A DNA stretch of 64,000 nt, from assembly GCA_029204225.1 (NCBI GenBank), contig CM055108.1:17951779-18015778 (forward strand), read 5' to 3'. The DNA comes from Diphasiastrum complanatum (lineage: Eukaryota; Streptophyta; Lycopodiopsida; Lycopodiales; Lycopodiaceae). This document shows positions 11,849 through 22,662 of this stretch, piece by piece. Position 1 is the stretch's first letter; every line of letters starts with the position of its first letter. The translations under genes were made by a program, and so were the position numbers. Below the pieces are notes generated by a model that was given only the letters and a program-made list of their open reading frames with translations, did no database searches and was not told where the DNA came from.

Positions 11849-12710
11849 CCCAATCCGATTTGCAAGCCGACAGCTCAGTGATACAGAAATGAATTATTCA
11901 ATCACAGAGCGGGAAGCACTGACAATGATATATGCGGTTAAGAAATTTAGGCTACATGATGGCCACACATTTTGCTTTTTATACGGACCATCAACCCTTG
12001 CTCTATCTCGTTAACAAAACTTGTAACACGGGAGAATCACCAGATGGCTACTTCTGTTGTTGGAGTTTGATTTTTGGACAGTAGTTCGCAAGGGAAAACA
12101 ACACTACATGGCAGATCATGTGTCGTGAATCAAAGGAAAGGAGGCTGCAACCCAACCCGACGATGAGTTGGCCGATGCTGTCTTATTTCACGTGGACACA
12201 GTACCAGAATGGACTGCCAACATTGTTGAATATCTAATGCGGGGCCAACCGGACAAGTCACTACCGAAGGCGGATCAGCGAAAATTGATCTTGAAGGCTA
12301 GACCTTATCAGCTGATTGCCGGCCAATTGTATCAAAGAGATCTAGACGGGATTCTTTGGCGGTGTATTCTTTGGCGGTGTGTTCGCAAGATCCTGCAATC
12401 AGGATGTTGGCTACACCCGGTCTTAGCCCAAGCACCATTCGAAAAGTGGGGATTGGATTACATCGGTCCAATTCACCCTACAACAAGGAGTCCAGGCTCG
12501 ATACATAATCGTAGCCACGGAGTATCTCACCAAGTGAGTCGAAGCCAAGGCAGTAAGAGTAGCTGATGCTAGGACCACTGCCAAATTCCTTTATAAAAAT
12601 ATCATTGTGCGCTTTGGATGCCCGGTGGAGCTAGTCAGTGATCGCGGAAGTCATTTCATCAATGAGACCCCTGTTGGAGGAATTCTTTGTGATCCATGAC
12701 ATACCAACTG
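11849..12710 (+). pseudogene. Ty3 RNase H and integrase remnant after internal deletion
   Basis: Continues the element above after loss of protease and RT. The RNase H part (11849-12130) keeps IRFASRQL and ITEREALTMIYAVKKF. The RNase H-integrase spacer follows at 12168-12380, then the integrase core with KWGLDYIGPI near 12450 and a second core segment near 12600-12660 that contains VSDRGSHF. Frameshifts and stops separate the pieces. The HHCC zinc-binding domain is mostly missing. A 15-bp tandem duplication at 12351-12380 gives the repeated peptide ILWRC. The match ends near 12710, where the next element begins in its gag-pol linker. Confidence 0.8.
12351..12380. repeat. 15-bp tandem duplication
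   Basis: ATTCTTTGGCGGTGT occurs twice in a row (12351-12365, 12366-12380). Being a multiple of three it keeps frame and repeats five residues in the decayed pol. Confidence 0.9.
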
Positions 12711-13047
12711 TCCCTCATCCACACACATCTCCACCACCGAAACCTCAACCACATGGTCATACTATGAAAGAGAAAATGAAAAAATCACTTCAAATTCAAC
12801 CGCCGGGTGACCTCACCATTGTTCGGGAAGTTCTTGAGATTGCCTCTAGTCCTACACCAGTCCCCGAAAAATTCCAAGCACCATCTCGGCAAGAGAAAGG
12901 CAAGGCTCCCCTCGAATCTCCGGCCCATGATGTTCCTGCATACTTTAAGGACTATATGATCGAGGATGTCACAATCCAATTACCCCAAGCTCAACATGAG
13001 CCAATTGGTAATTCACCCTACGAAGGCCTTGCACAACCCTTTCCCTG
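12711..13047 (+). pseudogene. Ty3 gag-pol linker, proline-rich
   Basis: Open frame of about 110 codons rich in Pro, His and Lys. It begins near VPHPHTSPPPKPQPHG and contains LTIVREVLEIASS. It sits directly before the RT domain, where Tat-type elements have a low-complexity linker around protease. I see no convincing Asp-Ser/Thr-Gly protease motif. It ends at a TGA just before RT. Confidence 0.5.
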
Positions 13048-13049
13048 AG

Positions 13050-14040
13050 TGAGCCAAATGGAACCAACAAATATCTTGTCCACGTCAGAGCTCATCTAAA
13101 TCACGAACAACGCAAATGGCTTGAAAAGCTCTTGCAAAAATATTGACATGTCTTTGCCTGGACCTATAAAGACATGAAAGGCGTCTCACCCCAAGTAGTT
13201 GTGCATCATATCCCGCTTAAACCGGGTGCGAGACCCACTACGAGTCGTCCATACAAATGCAATCCCATCTATAAGGCCAAGATCAAAAAATAATTACAAC
13301 GCCTCTTAGATGCGAGATTTATCTATGAAATTGAGCATACTGAGTGAGTCTCCCCAATTGTCATCGTCCCCAAGAAAAATGGAAAACTCCGCATCTGTGT
13401 CGATTTTAAGAAACTTAACGCCGTCACTGAACATGATCATTTTCCATTACCTTTCGGAGAATCCATCTTAGAAAATCTAGCAGGAGATGAGGCTTACTCC
13501 TTCTTAGATGCTTCAGCGGATACAATATGATCCAAATCGCTGAAGAAGATCAACACAAAACCGCGTTTGCCACAGAATGGGGAACCTTCTGCAGGAAAGT
13601 CATGCCCTTTGGTCTCTACAATGCTCCTAGCACCTTCCAACGTGTTATGCAAGCGGCCTTTTCTTAGCAGATGGGCGATACCTTAGAAGTTTACTTGGAC
13701 GATATAGGAGCACATTCCGAAAAAATACGCCATCTGTCTGTGCTCAAATTTTTTTTTATCCAATGTCAACGCTTCGGCATCTCTCTTAATCCTGAAAAAT
13801 GCCAGATTTGGGTAACCCATGGTATTGTGTTAGGACATATTATCTCACGAAATGGCATTGCCACTGACCCTGAAAAGATCCTTATCATTCAAAATCTACC
13901 GGAACCGCGTACGATACGTGAAGTTTACTCCTTCCTTGGCCATGCCAACTACTATCGGTGCTTTATTTTCGATTTCGCTAACAAAGCACGCTTAATCTAC
14001 AAAGTAGTTGTAGTTCCCAAATGGACAGATGAACAACGCG
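13050..14040 (+). pseudogene. Ty3 reverse transcriptase, broken
   Basis: RNA-directed DNA polymerase of the Tat-like element. Visible motifs in order: VVHHIPLKPG (about 13200), SPIVIVPKKNGKLRICVDF (about 13350), the FLDAS region (13500), and the catalytic motif as YLDDIGAHSE at about 13690-13720, where YLDD carries two catalytic Asp. The thumb and connection follow as LGHIISRNGIATDPEK and SFLGHANYYRCF. In-frame stops occur near 13143, 13291 and 13345, and frameshifts lie near 13520 and 13660. Only the piece from 13671 to about 14030 reads without a stop. It cannot encode a working enzyme. Confidence 0.9.
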
Positions 14041-14736
14041 TCATCTTAATCAACTCAAGGAAGCCCTTACCAATGCACCCATCCTCCGGGCTCCTGATTA
14101 TTCTAAAGAATTCCATGTGCATACTGATGGATCCAAGTATGCCATTAAAGCAGTGCTCACCCAATCGGGAGAATTCAAAAAGGACTACCCAATTCGTTTT
14201 CTTAGTCGACAATTGATACCTGTTGAAGTCAATTATACCACTACCAAACGCGAAGCCTTGGCAATGGTATATGCGGTTCAGAAGTTTGACCATTATCTTC
14301 TAGGAAAAATCTTTGCGTTCTTCACCAATCATCAAGCATTGTTGTATCTCATCAACAAGACCTGCACCACAGGCTGTATTACTAGATGGATCCTATTATT
14401 GCGAGAATTTGAGTTTAGGATCGTGGTTCGTAATGAAGTTCAGCATTTTTTAGCAGACCATCTATCCCGAATCCCTAAGTTTCCTACCCCTAATCAAGGT
14501 GTCAACGATGATTTACCAAATGCAATCCTTTTTCAAGTTAACTCTACACCTGTATGGGCTAAGAAAATTACCAAATATCTAACTTCAGGACAGATGGATC
14601 CTTCCTTCTCTAAACCTAAACAACGTGCGTTGGTCCTCAAAACTAAACCTTATACGTTAATTGCAGGACAACTCTACAAGCAAGGGTTAGATGGAATTAT
14701 CCGACGATGTCTTACTGAAAGAGAAATACCTCTGTA
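14041..14736 (+). pseudogene. Ty3 RNase H domain, mostly open
   Basis: RNase H would degrade the RNA strand during reverse transcription. The frame is open from about 14117 to 14737 (206 codons). It shows VHTDGSKYAI (first catalytic Asp), IRFLSRQL, TTKREALAMVYAVQKFDHYLLG (second acidic residue) and the DHQALLYLINK region in the variant TNHQALLYLI, where Asp is replaced by Asn. It then reads VQHFLADHLSRIP (last Asp). The linker to integrase follows (AILFQVNSTPVWAKKITKYL). This is the best-preserved part of the element, but the Asn change and the break upstream argue against function. Confidence 0.85.
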
Positions 14737-15783
14737 ATTTCCCTCACTCATGAAGGTATTGGTGCAGGCCATTTCTCTACAACTGCTAAGAAAATCCTCT
14801 TGGCCGGTTTTTTGTGGCCAACACTCTTCAAGGATACGCACAATTACACTAAGGCTTGTGATGTCTGCCAATGCACAAAACGCTTTCAAAAAACAGACTA
14901 CATGCCTTTACACCTCGTAACCATTGATCAAGCTTTCCAGAAATGGGAAATTGATTATGTTGGACCTATTAGTCCTGCTGCTCGACACACACAATCTCGT
15001 TACATCATAGTAGCTACGGACTATTGCACCAAATGGGCTGAAGCAAGAGCTGTTCGCAATGCTGACGCTCGTTCTACCGCCAAATTTCTCTATGAACAGA
15101 TTATAGTTCAGTTCAGATGTCCTCTAGAGCTTATCAGTGATAGGGGTACACATTTTTTTAACTATGTCATAACAGACCTTCTTTCCAAATTTTTTGTGGT
15201 ACATCGCAAAAGTTCCTCATATTATCCACGCTGCAATGGCCAGGCAAAATCCACCAATAAAATCCTATGTGGAATTCTCACCAAAACCGTCGAATCCAGC
15301 CGATTTGATTGGGAACTCAAACTCCATGTTGCTCTCTGAGCTTATCGCACCACCCCGAAGCGAGCTACATGCTTAACCCCTTTTCAGCTCACATATGGCC
15401 AAGAAGCCATTATGCCTGTGGAATTCCATATCCCCTCCCTTCGAGTAGCCTATAACCTTCAGCTTGATACTCCTCAGAATCTAGCAAATAGGTTATTCCA
15501 TTTGGAGCAACTTTGTAAAACACGAAGGATTAGCATCCATGCTCAACAAGTCCACAAACGACAACAAAAAACATGGCATGATCGATCATTGAAACTTCGA
15601 GATTTCCAGATTGGAGATAAGTCATGCTATACTAGGCCAAAGCCTTCAAAGGCAAACTGAAATTTTCTGGCCAAGGACCTTACGTCATTAAAAAAATCTT
15701 CGCCTCTGGATATGTCCAACTCCAAACTCTTCAAGGCGATATCCTCGACACTCTGGTCAATGAGAGTCGACTGAGAAAGTACA
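14737..15783 (+). pseudogene. Ty3 integrase, broken
   Basis: Integrase inserts the cDNA copy into the genome. The zinc-binding region is seen as HEGIGAGHFS and CDVCQCTKRF. The catalytic core follows: FQKWEIDYVGPI (first Asp), ELISDRGTHFFN (second Asp), and the DDE Glu region is changed, reading NGQAKSTNKILCG where Glu is expected before Ser-Thr. A stop falls after KLHVAL near 15340, and the C-terminal part continues at 15345-15783 (LTYGQEAIMPVEFHIPS) with further breaks. The chain ends near ESRLRKYN. I see no chromodomain. Confidence 0.85.
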
Positions 15784-15974
15784 ATGAACCCTGTTTTTTT
15801 CTTGATATGTATTAGCTGTTTTCTTCCCTATTGTTTTTCTTCCTTTTTATTGTCTGCATGTCATTCAACAACATTTTTGTTGTGCTTTCTTGTTCCAACC
15901 ATCAAGATACTATCAGGCATACCAACAGTCTTTTCTGAAAAAACCACAAAAGTCATTAGTTTCAGAAGAAATTT

Positions 15975-16335
15975 TTTTCAGAATTCGCCTGACCCTTTTT
16001 CATAGAGCAAGATTCATTTTTGGCCTCCACGAATTCTGTCTCAGATAAACAAATGTCTAAAAATAGAAAAATATAATTTTATTCATCAGATATCCATCAT
16101 CAGAATTCGCAGACAACTCGTTGGAGCTCAAATTGATCCTCACGATTTCTTTGCTATCTCTACGAATTCTGATAAGACACATTTTTGCACTATCAGACGT
16201 TTTTTCTCTTTTGGCATAGAAAAATCACTTACAAGAATTCGCGGGCCCTCAGAACGTTACCTCGAAATTCGCGACCATCATTACCAAATCGTGGACACTG
16301 AGGACGATTTCTGGGTGAAGATGCGAATTCCTGCC
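15975..16335 (+). repeat. Alternating GAATTCG(C) motif array after integrase
   Basis: In the non-coding spacer between integrase and the extra ORF, AGAATTCGC and its inverse-type CGAATTCTG alternate at 15980, 16030, 16102, 16163 and 16234, spaced about 50-70 bp. Related copies GAAATTCGC (16264) and GCGAATTC (16323) follow. The rest of the spacer is AT-rich. Confidence 0.7.
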
Positions 16336-16456
16336 AAAAAAAAAGTCTATATATAATCCTCCACCTTCTCTCCATGAGTTCATTTTAAATTGCTGCTCTC
16401 AAATTCATGCCAAATTTTTTTCAAAATTTTCAGAGCAATCTGAAATCACTGCTATC

Positions 16457-18236
16457 ATGGCTTCCCGCGATTCCTCACTTAGCTTGCATCAATGCAAACC
16501 CCCTCGTCCTTATTCAAGGGATATCGTCATGATCTATCTTAAGAATTACGCCGAGCAGCTCACCTTGGCCAAGGATATCCTCACCAAACTTGGCTTTGAT
16601 CTAACACTTTTCTGAGACTAGCAGAGTGAGAGCCTCATCCGAGCAGCCTACTCCACCTATTCAGATGAGTTCCAAACTTTCCGGATTACATCCAAGAGTG
16701 GCAGCTATTCTATTATCAACGTCCCCCCTAAGGATCTCCAGAGCATCGGCTGGACAATCCATGGGAAGGGCACCAGCTATGATGCCAACTACTTCACAAA
16801 ATTTCTGACAGACGACGACAAAACTATTGCCCAAACCAACGACGGGGTCACTATCCACCTCATCACGGATCCTCATCTATGGGCCGCCTCAGAGATCCTC
16901 ATCACCATGGTCGCAGTGCATACCACCAAGATGGATCGCATACCACTGAGCGACCTCTTTTCTCTGACCCTCACCATGGACGATCCCACTCAAAATTACA
17001 AGTGGGCTGAGAAGGTAGCAGAGAAGCTGTGTGGAGCTCTAAAAGCCCGCAAACCAACTACCAAATGTGGGTATCTCCTCCACATGTTGGTCACCAAACA
17101 ATTGGGGTCTAGGGCGGCTGCTGCCATCAAGGAGCTGGATGATGTTTATCCAAACACAAAAAGTGCCACCCTCCAACCTACAGCAGAACCGGTCTCACCA
17201 GCCCCACCTACTAAGAAGCAGAAAGGGAAGGCGATCAGCACCTAAGCCAATGTCCCACATGACATTCTATCCAGCGACATCGGGGTGGAATATGCTGAAT
17301 TCAGAGGGAGTCTTAAACCATCTCAGTTCCCAAAGGAGGTCCTAGAGCAGCAGGCGGCCTTACTTCACCAGGCCCAGCAACGCCGACAAGCAGTAGCAGC
17401 AGCAGCAGGCAGCTCCGGAACGGCAAGCACTTCTGGCTCTGATCCTATGGGCATGATTCCGTCCACACAAGCAATCTCCTCTCCATCACTTGCTCTCACA
17501 CTCCCACCACCATCTCCACCATTTACTGCCACCTCCACACCCTCACTAACTCTTAACACGGGCTTCACTTCCACATTTCCACAAAAGCCCCCACTTGTAC
17601 AAATCTTCACCCTACTTGACTCCACAGTCAACGTAGATGATTTTGCATTACAATTAGTAACTGCACTTCCATCAACCACTGTCACCACTAACCCAGTCCA
17701 ACAATCTCCGCCACGCAGTATCTCCCCACCTCTTGTACCCCTCAATCCACAATCACCTCCACCTGCCTTTCATACACCTCCGTTTAGCCCTGCTCCTGAT
17801 TTTCTGTCATTCAACCCAATGTCGTATCCTAACTACATACACACCCTCCCTGACATTGGTCCTTGGGAGCAGTTACCCCTTGCAGCCCAAAAAGCGGTAT
17901 AGTTGGTGAATGAGCTCCAATACAATCTATTCGGCACCCTAGGGGGGACAGTATACTATGCGGCAATTCGAAGATGGTGCTATGGCGGGCCTTCTGGAGG
18001 AGGAAAACAAACAACAACAGCTGTAGATCCAGAACCTCACGAATTACAATCAACAACAGTAGCAGATGCTACTCCATCTCCAGAACCAACTCCAATTGAA
18101 GGTATCCAACGTGCAGCAAATCATCGATACCCTCAAAGCTGAAAAGGATGAGGCTAGAGCAGATTCACAAGCAGCATGTTCCGCTATGAATGAACAGTTG
18201 AAAATGGTGGACTTCAACGACTTCGCACCACCAGCT
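16457..18236 (+). pseudogene. Extra 3' ORF of the Tat-like element, first part
   Basis: Open reading downstream of integrase, starting at the ATG of MASRDSSLSLHQ at 16457. It reads mostly in one protein-like run with a few stops (TGA near 16613, TAA near 17242, TAG near 17900) and shifts of frame. The first third is mixed alpha/beta in character (SGSYSIINVPPKDLQSIGW, LHMLVTKQLGSRAAAAIKEL). The middle is rich in Ala, Gln, Ser, Thr and Pro. The end is coiled-coil-like (IIDTLKAEKDEARADSQAA). It is cut at 18236 by an LTR element and resumes at 23495. I do not recognise the family. Position and size fit an accessory ORF of a large Ty3 element. No membrane segment supports an envelope-like role. 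Confidence 0.55.
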
Positions 18237-19041
18237 TGTGAAAAATGCAAAAATAAGCTTGGTAAAGGCCAAAAATCTTGTATATAGATAAACACACGTG
18301 TGGAGCCTGTTCCCATGTGTGAAAATAGTGTACTTGTCATGTACCATAATCATATAGGTTGTACATATGATTTAATTCAAGTTCTGGTGGCTAAAAAGGC
18401 CAAAAACTAGTTTTCTAGACATATGACACATGGCATCAATCTATTGATTGCATGAGCCACATCCTTTGGTTAGGTGTCATGTCACATATATAGAGGACAA
18501 CTCACATGTGTGAAATAAGCTGAAGTAGGCAAATTTTGACTTCTAGAAGAATTCCAAAAAGATTTCCATATAAATGGACCAAAAATGCTCAAAATAGAAG
18601 GTTTTGTCCAAATGTCAGTTTTGCATGATGAATTACCATATGACAAAGCACCTTCACACATGTAGGATCAGAGGGATGATCAGTACCATGAGCTCCCACT
18701 TATTGTATATATAGAGTCACATTTGGCCATAATCATTTTTTGGAAACAATTTTGAGTGATTCTCTCCATTTGTCTACATTTGTTTTGATTGTTTTGAGGT
18801 TCTATCAATGTGTACTTGATTTTCAGGTTGGAGTCCGTACTCATACAGTGTTTCACATGTGTGAAACCAGAAAGTACACCTACCTTCAATTAATGATTGT
18901 TCTTGTTAGGATTTTGTGTCTAGAATTGATCTAGATTGATCTTAATCTCAAATAGATTGATAGATCAAGTAATCTGACAACCAATCCCTCTTGAGGATCA
19001 GATTAGGATCCACTCTTGGTCCTTTTTGTACTTTTTGCACA
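18237..19041 (+). repeat. 5' LTR, 805 bp
   Basis: Starts TGTGAAAAATGC and ends TTTTTGCACA, directly followed by the tRNA-Met primer site. A TATATATA box at 18706-18713 marks the likely promoter. Upstream of it lie four CACATGTG/CACACGTG-type motifs (near 18293, 18313, 18501, 18653), and one lies downstream at 18851. Confidence 0.85.
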
Positions 19042-19054
19042 TGGTATCAGAGCC
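19042..19054 (+). other. Primer binding site, initiator tRNA-Met type
   Basis: TGGTATCAGAGCC immediately after the 5' LTR matches the usual plant primer site complementary to the 3' end of initiator tRNA-Met. Confidence 0.9.
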
Positions 19055-20588
19055 AAGTACAAGAGGTTTTGTTGAAATTAATAGGATTAATTTAAATCAA
19101 AGCCAAAATTAGCAGGTTTTAGGAAACTAGTCAAATTTTGTGTAGCGAGTTCGATTTGATAGCTATCCTCAAAAATTTTGGTCCAGATCTTGTTGTGGAC
19201 TGTAGGAACCCTTTTCACACGTGTGAGGCCATACAACTCCGATTTTGACAGAAATTTTAAAAATTTGTAGAATTTGACTCACATACCCAATTTAAGTGAT
19301 TTTTGAAGCAAAATCAAACATTTTCTATAGTAAATTTAATCTCTTGATTGGTTCTTGGATTAGGTCAGTCAAAAAATTAAAATTGAAGCTTGAATTAGGT
19401 GCATTAATTTATCATCTCTGATTTTTTGAGTGCATGTTGAAATTGAGAGTGATTTTGCCAAAAATCATAGATTAAGGAGTGATATGCAAAGTGAGAAGAT
19501 GAAATCCATTGTACCATCACTCTAGATTTGTTCAAGAGTGATAGGGTCAAGTTTAGAAGCATCAATTTGCTAGAAAACATCCTTGGATCTGTCCTCCAAG
19601 TGAAACTTTTGAGAGTTTCTAATGCATGTAGAGCATCTATGGAAATCTTTTGTAGAATTTGACATAGACTGGCTTAAATTGAGAGTTCTAAAAAAGAGAT
19701 TGAGATCCAAGTAGTGATTATAAGGTTTAAAAAGAGTCATTAAGGTGTCTATGGCAAATGTGTAGAGAGAGATCCAATTTTCTAAGAGTTCCTTCCTTTG
19801 TAGAGGGCAAGATCTAGAAGCTCATTTTGTGTTGTTATTGGTGGAGAGTTTGTCAATTCCTAAGTGATCAAATCTTCCTAAGTGGCATTAGCTTTTTGAA
19901 GCACAATATCTTAGTGAGAAAAATCACAACTTTTGATTTTGAATTTCATTCCAAGTCTTAAAAAGTAGAGTAATTGGTGGAATCCAATAGGAGTGATTGA
20001 ATTCAATTTGTTGAGTAAAAATTGACATAGTATGTTTGAAACTCAAATTAGTTCTATTCAACTTTCTTTGTGAGAGTGTGAAGGTCAATTTGTAATCTCA
20101 TTTTATGTCTAGAATGAGAAGAAGTCCATATTTGAGTATTCATGCATGGTTGAGATCTTTGTGAATCTCCAATTGTCTAATTTTTAAGCTTTGTGAAAAT
20201 TGGTGATATAGTTTGTTTTCAAATCAAATCAAATTCATTCTAAATCTCAAGAGTGAGATTATTTGGGTCAAGAGTGAGTCCAAAAGAAGTGATTAAGTTT
20301 GATTTTCAGATGTTTGAAACAAAACCCATCTTTTGTTCAAAAATCTCAAGTGTTGAGAGAACTAGTCAAGTGAAAAGGAAAATCTAGGTGTCAAATCTTT
20401 TTATGTCCATTTCAACTTTTAAAAAAAAAAGTCATTGGTATTTGATGAGTCCAATAGGAGAGTGAATCTGATTTCTTTAGTGATTTGATTCAAAGATTGT
20501 GTGCTTTTGTCTTAATGATCAAAGCAAAGTTTCCAAGTGACTAGTCATTACTGTGAAGATTGATTCTTAGGTTTGTGAGCTAGATCTT
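19055..20588 (+). other. Long untranslated leader of the 18237 element
   Basis: About 1.5 kb with no ORF of note. It is rich in short phrases such as GAGAGT and AAGTGAT and in T/A runs. A long leader between primer site and first ORF is common in large LTR elements. Confidence 0.5.
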
Positions 20589-20948
20589 TTGTATCCTTCT
20601 AGATTGTTGAAGATGTTCAAATCTAGTCTCTTGAAAGTCACAAATTACACTTGTAGAATCATATCACAGGTTTTTATTCACATGGCATCAATAGGTGGCA
20701 TCCTATTGAAGGAAAGAAAGGATCCTGAGTGCAACCTTTGTGGCAAGGAAGGATATTTTTCCTCAAGATGCTACAAAAAGAAGACCAATTCATCCAAGAA
20801 GAACCAAAGCAAGGGGGCCGAGGAGAAGGATAGAGCTTCAACTTCAAAATGCAAATATAAGAAGGACAAGTTCAAGGAAAGGTGTTTCCTTTGTGAAAAT
20901 TTAAATGAGGCTTGGAGTCTCACAAGGACTTGCAAAATTTGTCTTTAA
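20589..20948 (+). pseudogene. Zinc-knuckle ORF, gag-like
   Basis: A 119-codon frame whose second half is clearly nucleocapsid-like: KERKDPECNLCGKEGYFSSR is followed by C and a Lys-rich tail. The cluster fits C-X2-C-X4-(H)-X4-C except that the His is Tyr (CNLCGKEGYFSSRC), which would weaken zinc binding. A second Cys pair (CFLC) lies near the end. The segment before the knuckle has no recognisable capsid domain. It is probably the end of a gag whose upstream part has decayed. Confidence 0.6.
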
Positions 20949-20990
20949 GAATCCATCACAACACATGTCAAATCTTTTGAAATTTTTCAT

Positions 20991-22200
20991 TTGGAAGTGC
21001 ATTGTTTGGTTCAAGATGCAAAGATAAATGTCACTTTCATGAAAGTAACTTGGATTTATTTTATGTCCTTGGAAAGTATCTTGCTTGGAACTTTAGATAA
21101 GTTCAAACTTATTGTTATGATCCAAGAGAAATCATTCAAAAATAAGGAGCAGCAATCACAAAATGAAAATAGTTTCATTTATGCTATCATGTCAACTTAT
21201 GAAAAACCATTTCGCTTTGAAGAGATTTTTGTATCTCAAAGGTGGATTAAGGCAATACTAGTTGAGTGTGATGCCTTAAAAGATAGCAAAATATGTTTTC
21301 CTTGTAAGCTTACACTAGTTATGAAGTAAGATCTTTTGATTTCAATAAGATCATGAATGATGTGTTCATTCATTAAGATGAAAATTGTAAGTTTTTAATC
21401 TTAAAGGCAAGTTGTAAACTTCTTATAAGAATAAGTGAAAAAGTGGACACTTATATCCATAAGCAAGTAGTTAGCCTTATTGAGATGGAAATACCTTTTG
21501 ATTTAAATATTGAAAAAATCATGTCAAGTTGTGGTGATTTTTGGACTTATGTTTCTAGCATAAGTAATCTTGATAATCATAGGAAGTGCATATTGAATGG
21601 TCATACTTGTTGTGATCATTATGAGACATGGAGGTCTCGAATTTCCATTAAAAAGGAGCACCATGAAGAGGATCTTAAAGAGTCATCTCAAGGTTCAAAT
21701 GTGCCAAAGATTGAGGAGGAAAATCCTTCTCAAGATTCAAGTGTGCCAAGGATTGAGGAGGAGAGACCTTCTCAAATTGTGATTCCAAAAATAAACTCAA
21801 GAAATATGGTTGAATCCATGTGGCTCACATTTCAAGGGAAAGAGGAGCATATCTCATGTGGTATACATCTCATACTTACTTCTTTTATGTCATTTGATAA
21901 ATCAATTTGCTTTAGTAAGATCATTGCATCTCAAAATTGGAATAAAGCCATACTAGTTGAGTATGAAGTCTCTCTTGAGAACATAGATGATGTTCTTAAA
22001 AGATTGAAATTAATTTTAAATCAATTAGAAAGTAAATGGTTATTTCATCAAATGTATGTTCTTGAGTCATGCAAGAGCAAAAGTGATTTGTTCACTCATA
22101 GTTTGAAAATTTGTATTGAGACAAATTGTAAACTCTTTATGAGAGTGAGTGAATCATCTTCTTAAGACACTTATCTCCATAATGAAGTATTTAGCCTCAT
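20991..22200 (+). pseudogene. Unknown ORFs with a repeated protein module
   Basis: Two frames (20991-21329 and 21443-22165) carry two copies of one module. The first landmark is FVSQRWIKAILVECDAL in copy 1 and IASQNWNKAILVEYEVS in copy 2. The second, downstream in each copy, is CKLLIRISEKVDTYIHKQV near 21415-21470 and CKLFMRVSESSS, stop, DTYLHNEV near 22120-22190. A Glu/Ser/Pro-rich linker with its own small repeat (VPKIEEENPS, VPRIEEERPS) lies at about 21690-21780. The second landmark recurs in the minus-strand element at 26765-27600. I recognise no family. The modules replace the enzyme domains expected at this place. Confidence 0.5.
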
Positions 22201-22662
22201 TGGATCTGAGATTAGCATGGTAAACAAGCATGAAGACATATTGCAAACACTTTGTTATTATAGCATGCATAGTCTTGCCAATTTGGATGAGACTAATTCT
22301 CTAGATCGTGGTAATATGATGTTAGATCATTGTGATCCTAATAAATAAAAAAGAAATCTTTATTTTCTCATGGAGAAGCATGCACATGAAGAAGGAGCAA
22401 GTCTCAAAGTCAAGCATCTACATGAAATTTGGAAGGAATCAATTTTGGTGGTGCTAGGATGGTGCAAAGCTCTCAAGTTCATCAAAGATGTCAACATCAA
22501 AGAAGCACTATCATGGATATGGTGATTTCAGATCAACATCAAGCTCATTGGCTGATCTTCACACCTTTTGAACCAGCAAAGACCAATTCAGCCCATGAAG
22601 TCAAGTTCAAGATCATCATGTTTTCCATCAAGCAAAATTTACCAAGCTAGATTTTTGAGGAG

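Noticed and set aside
17365-17745. 126-codon minus-strand frame
   Set aside because: Mirror of the Pro/Ser/Thr-rich middle of the extra ORF; low-complexity shadow.
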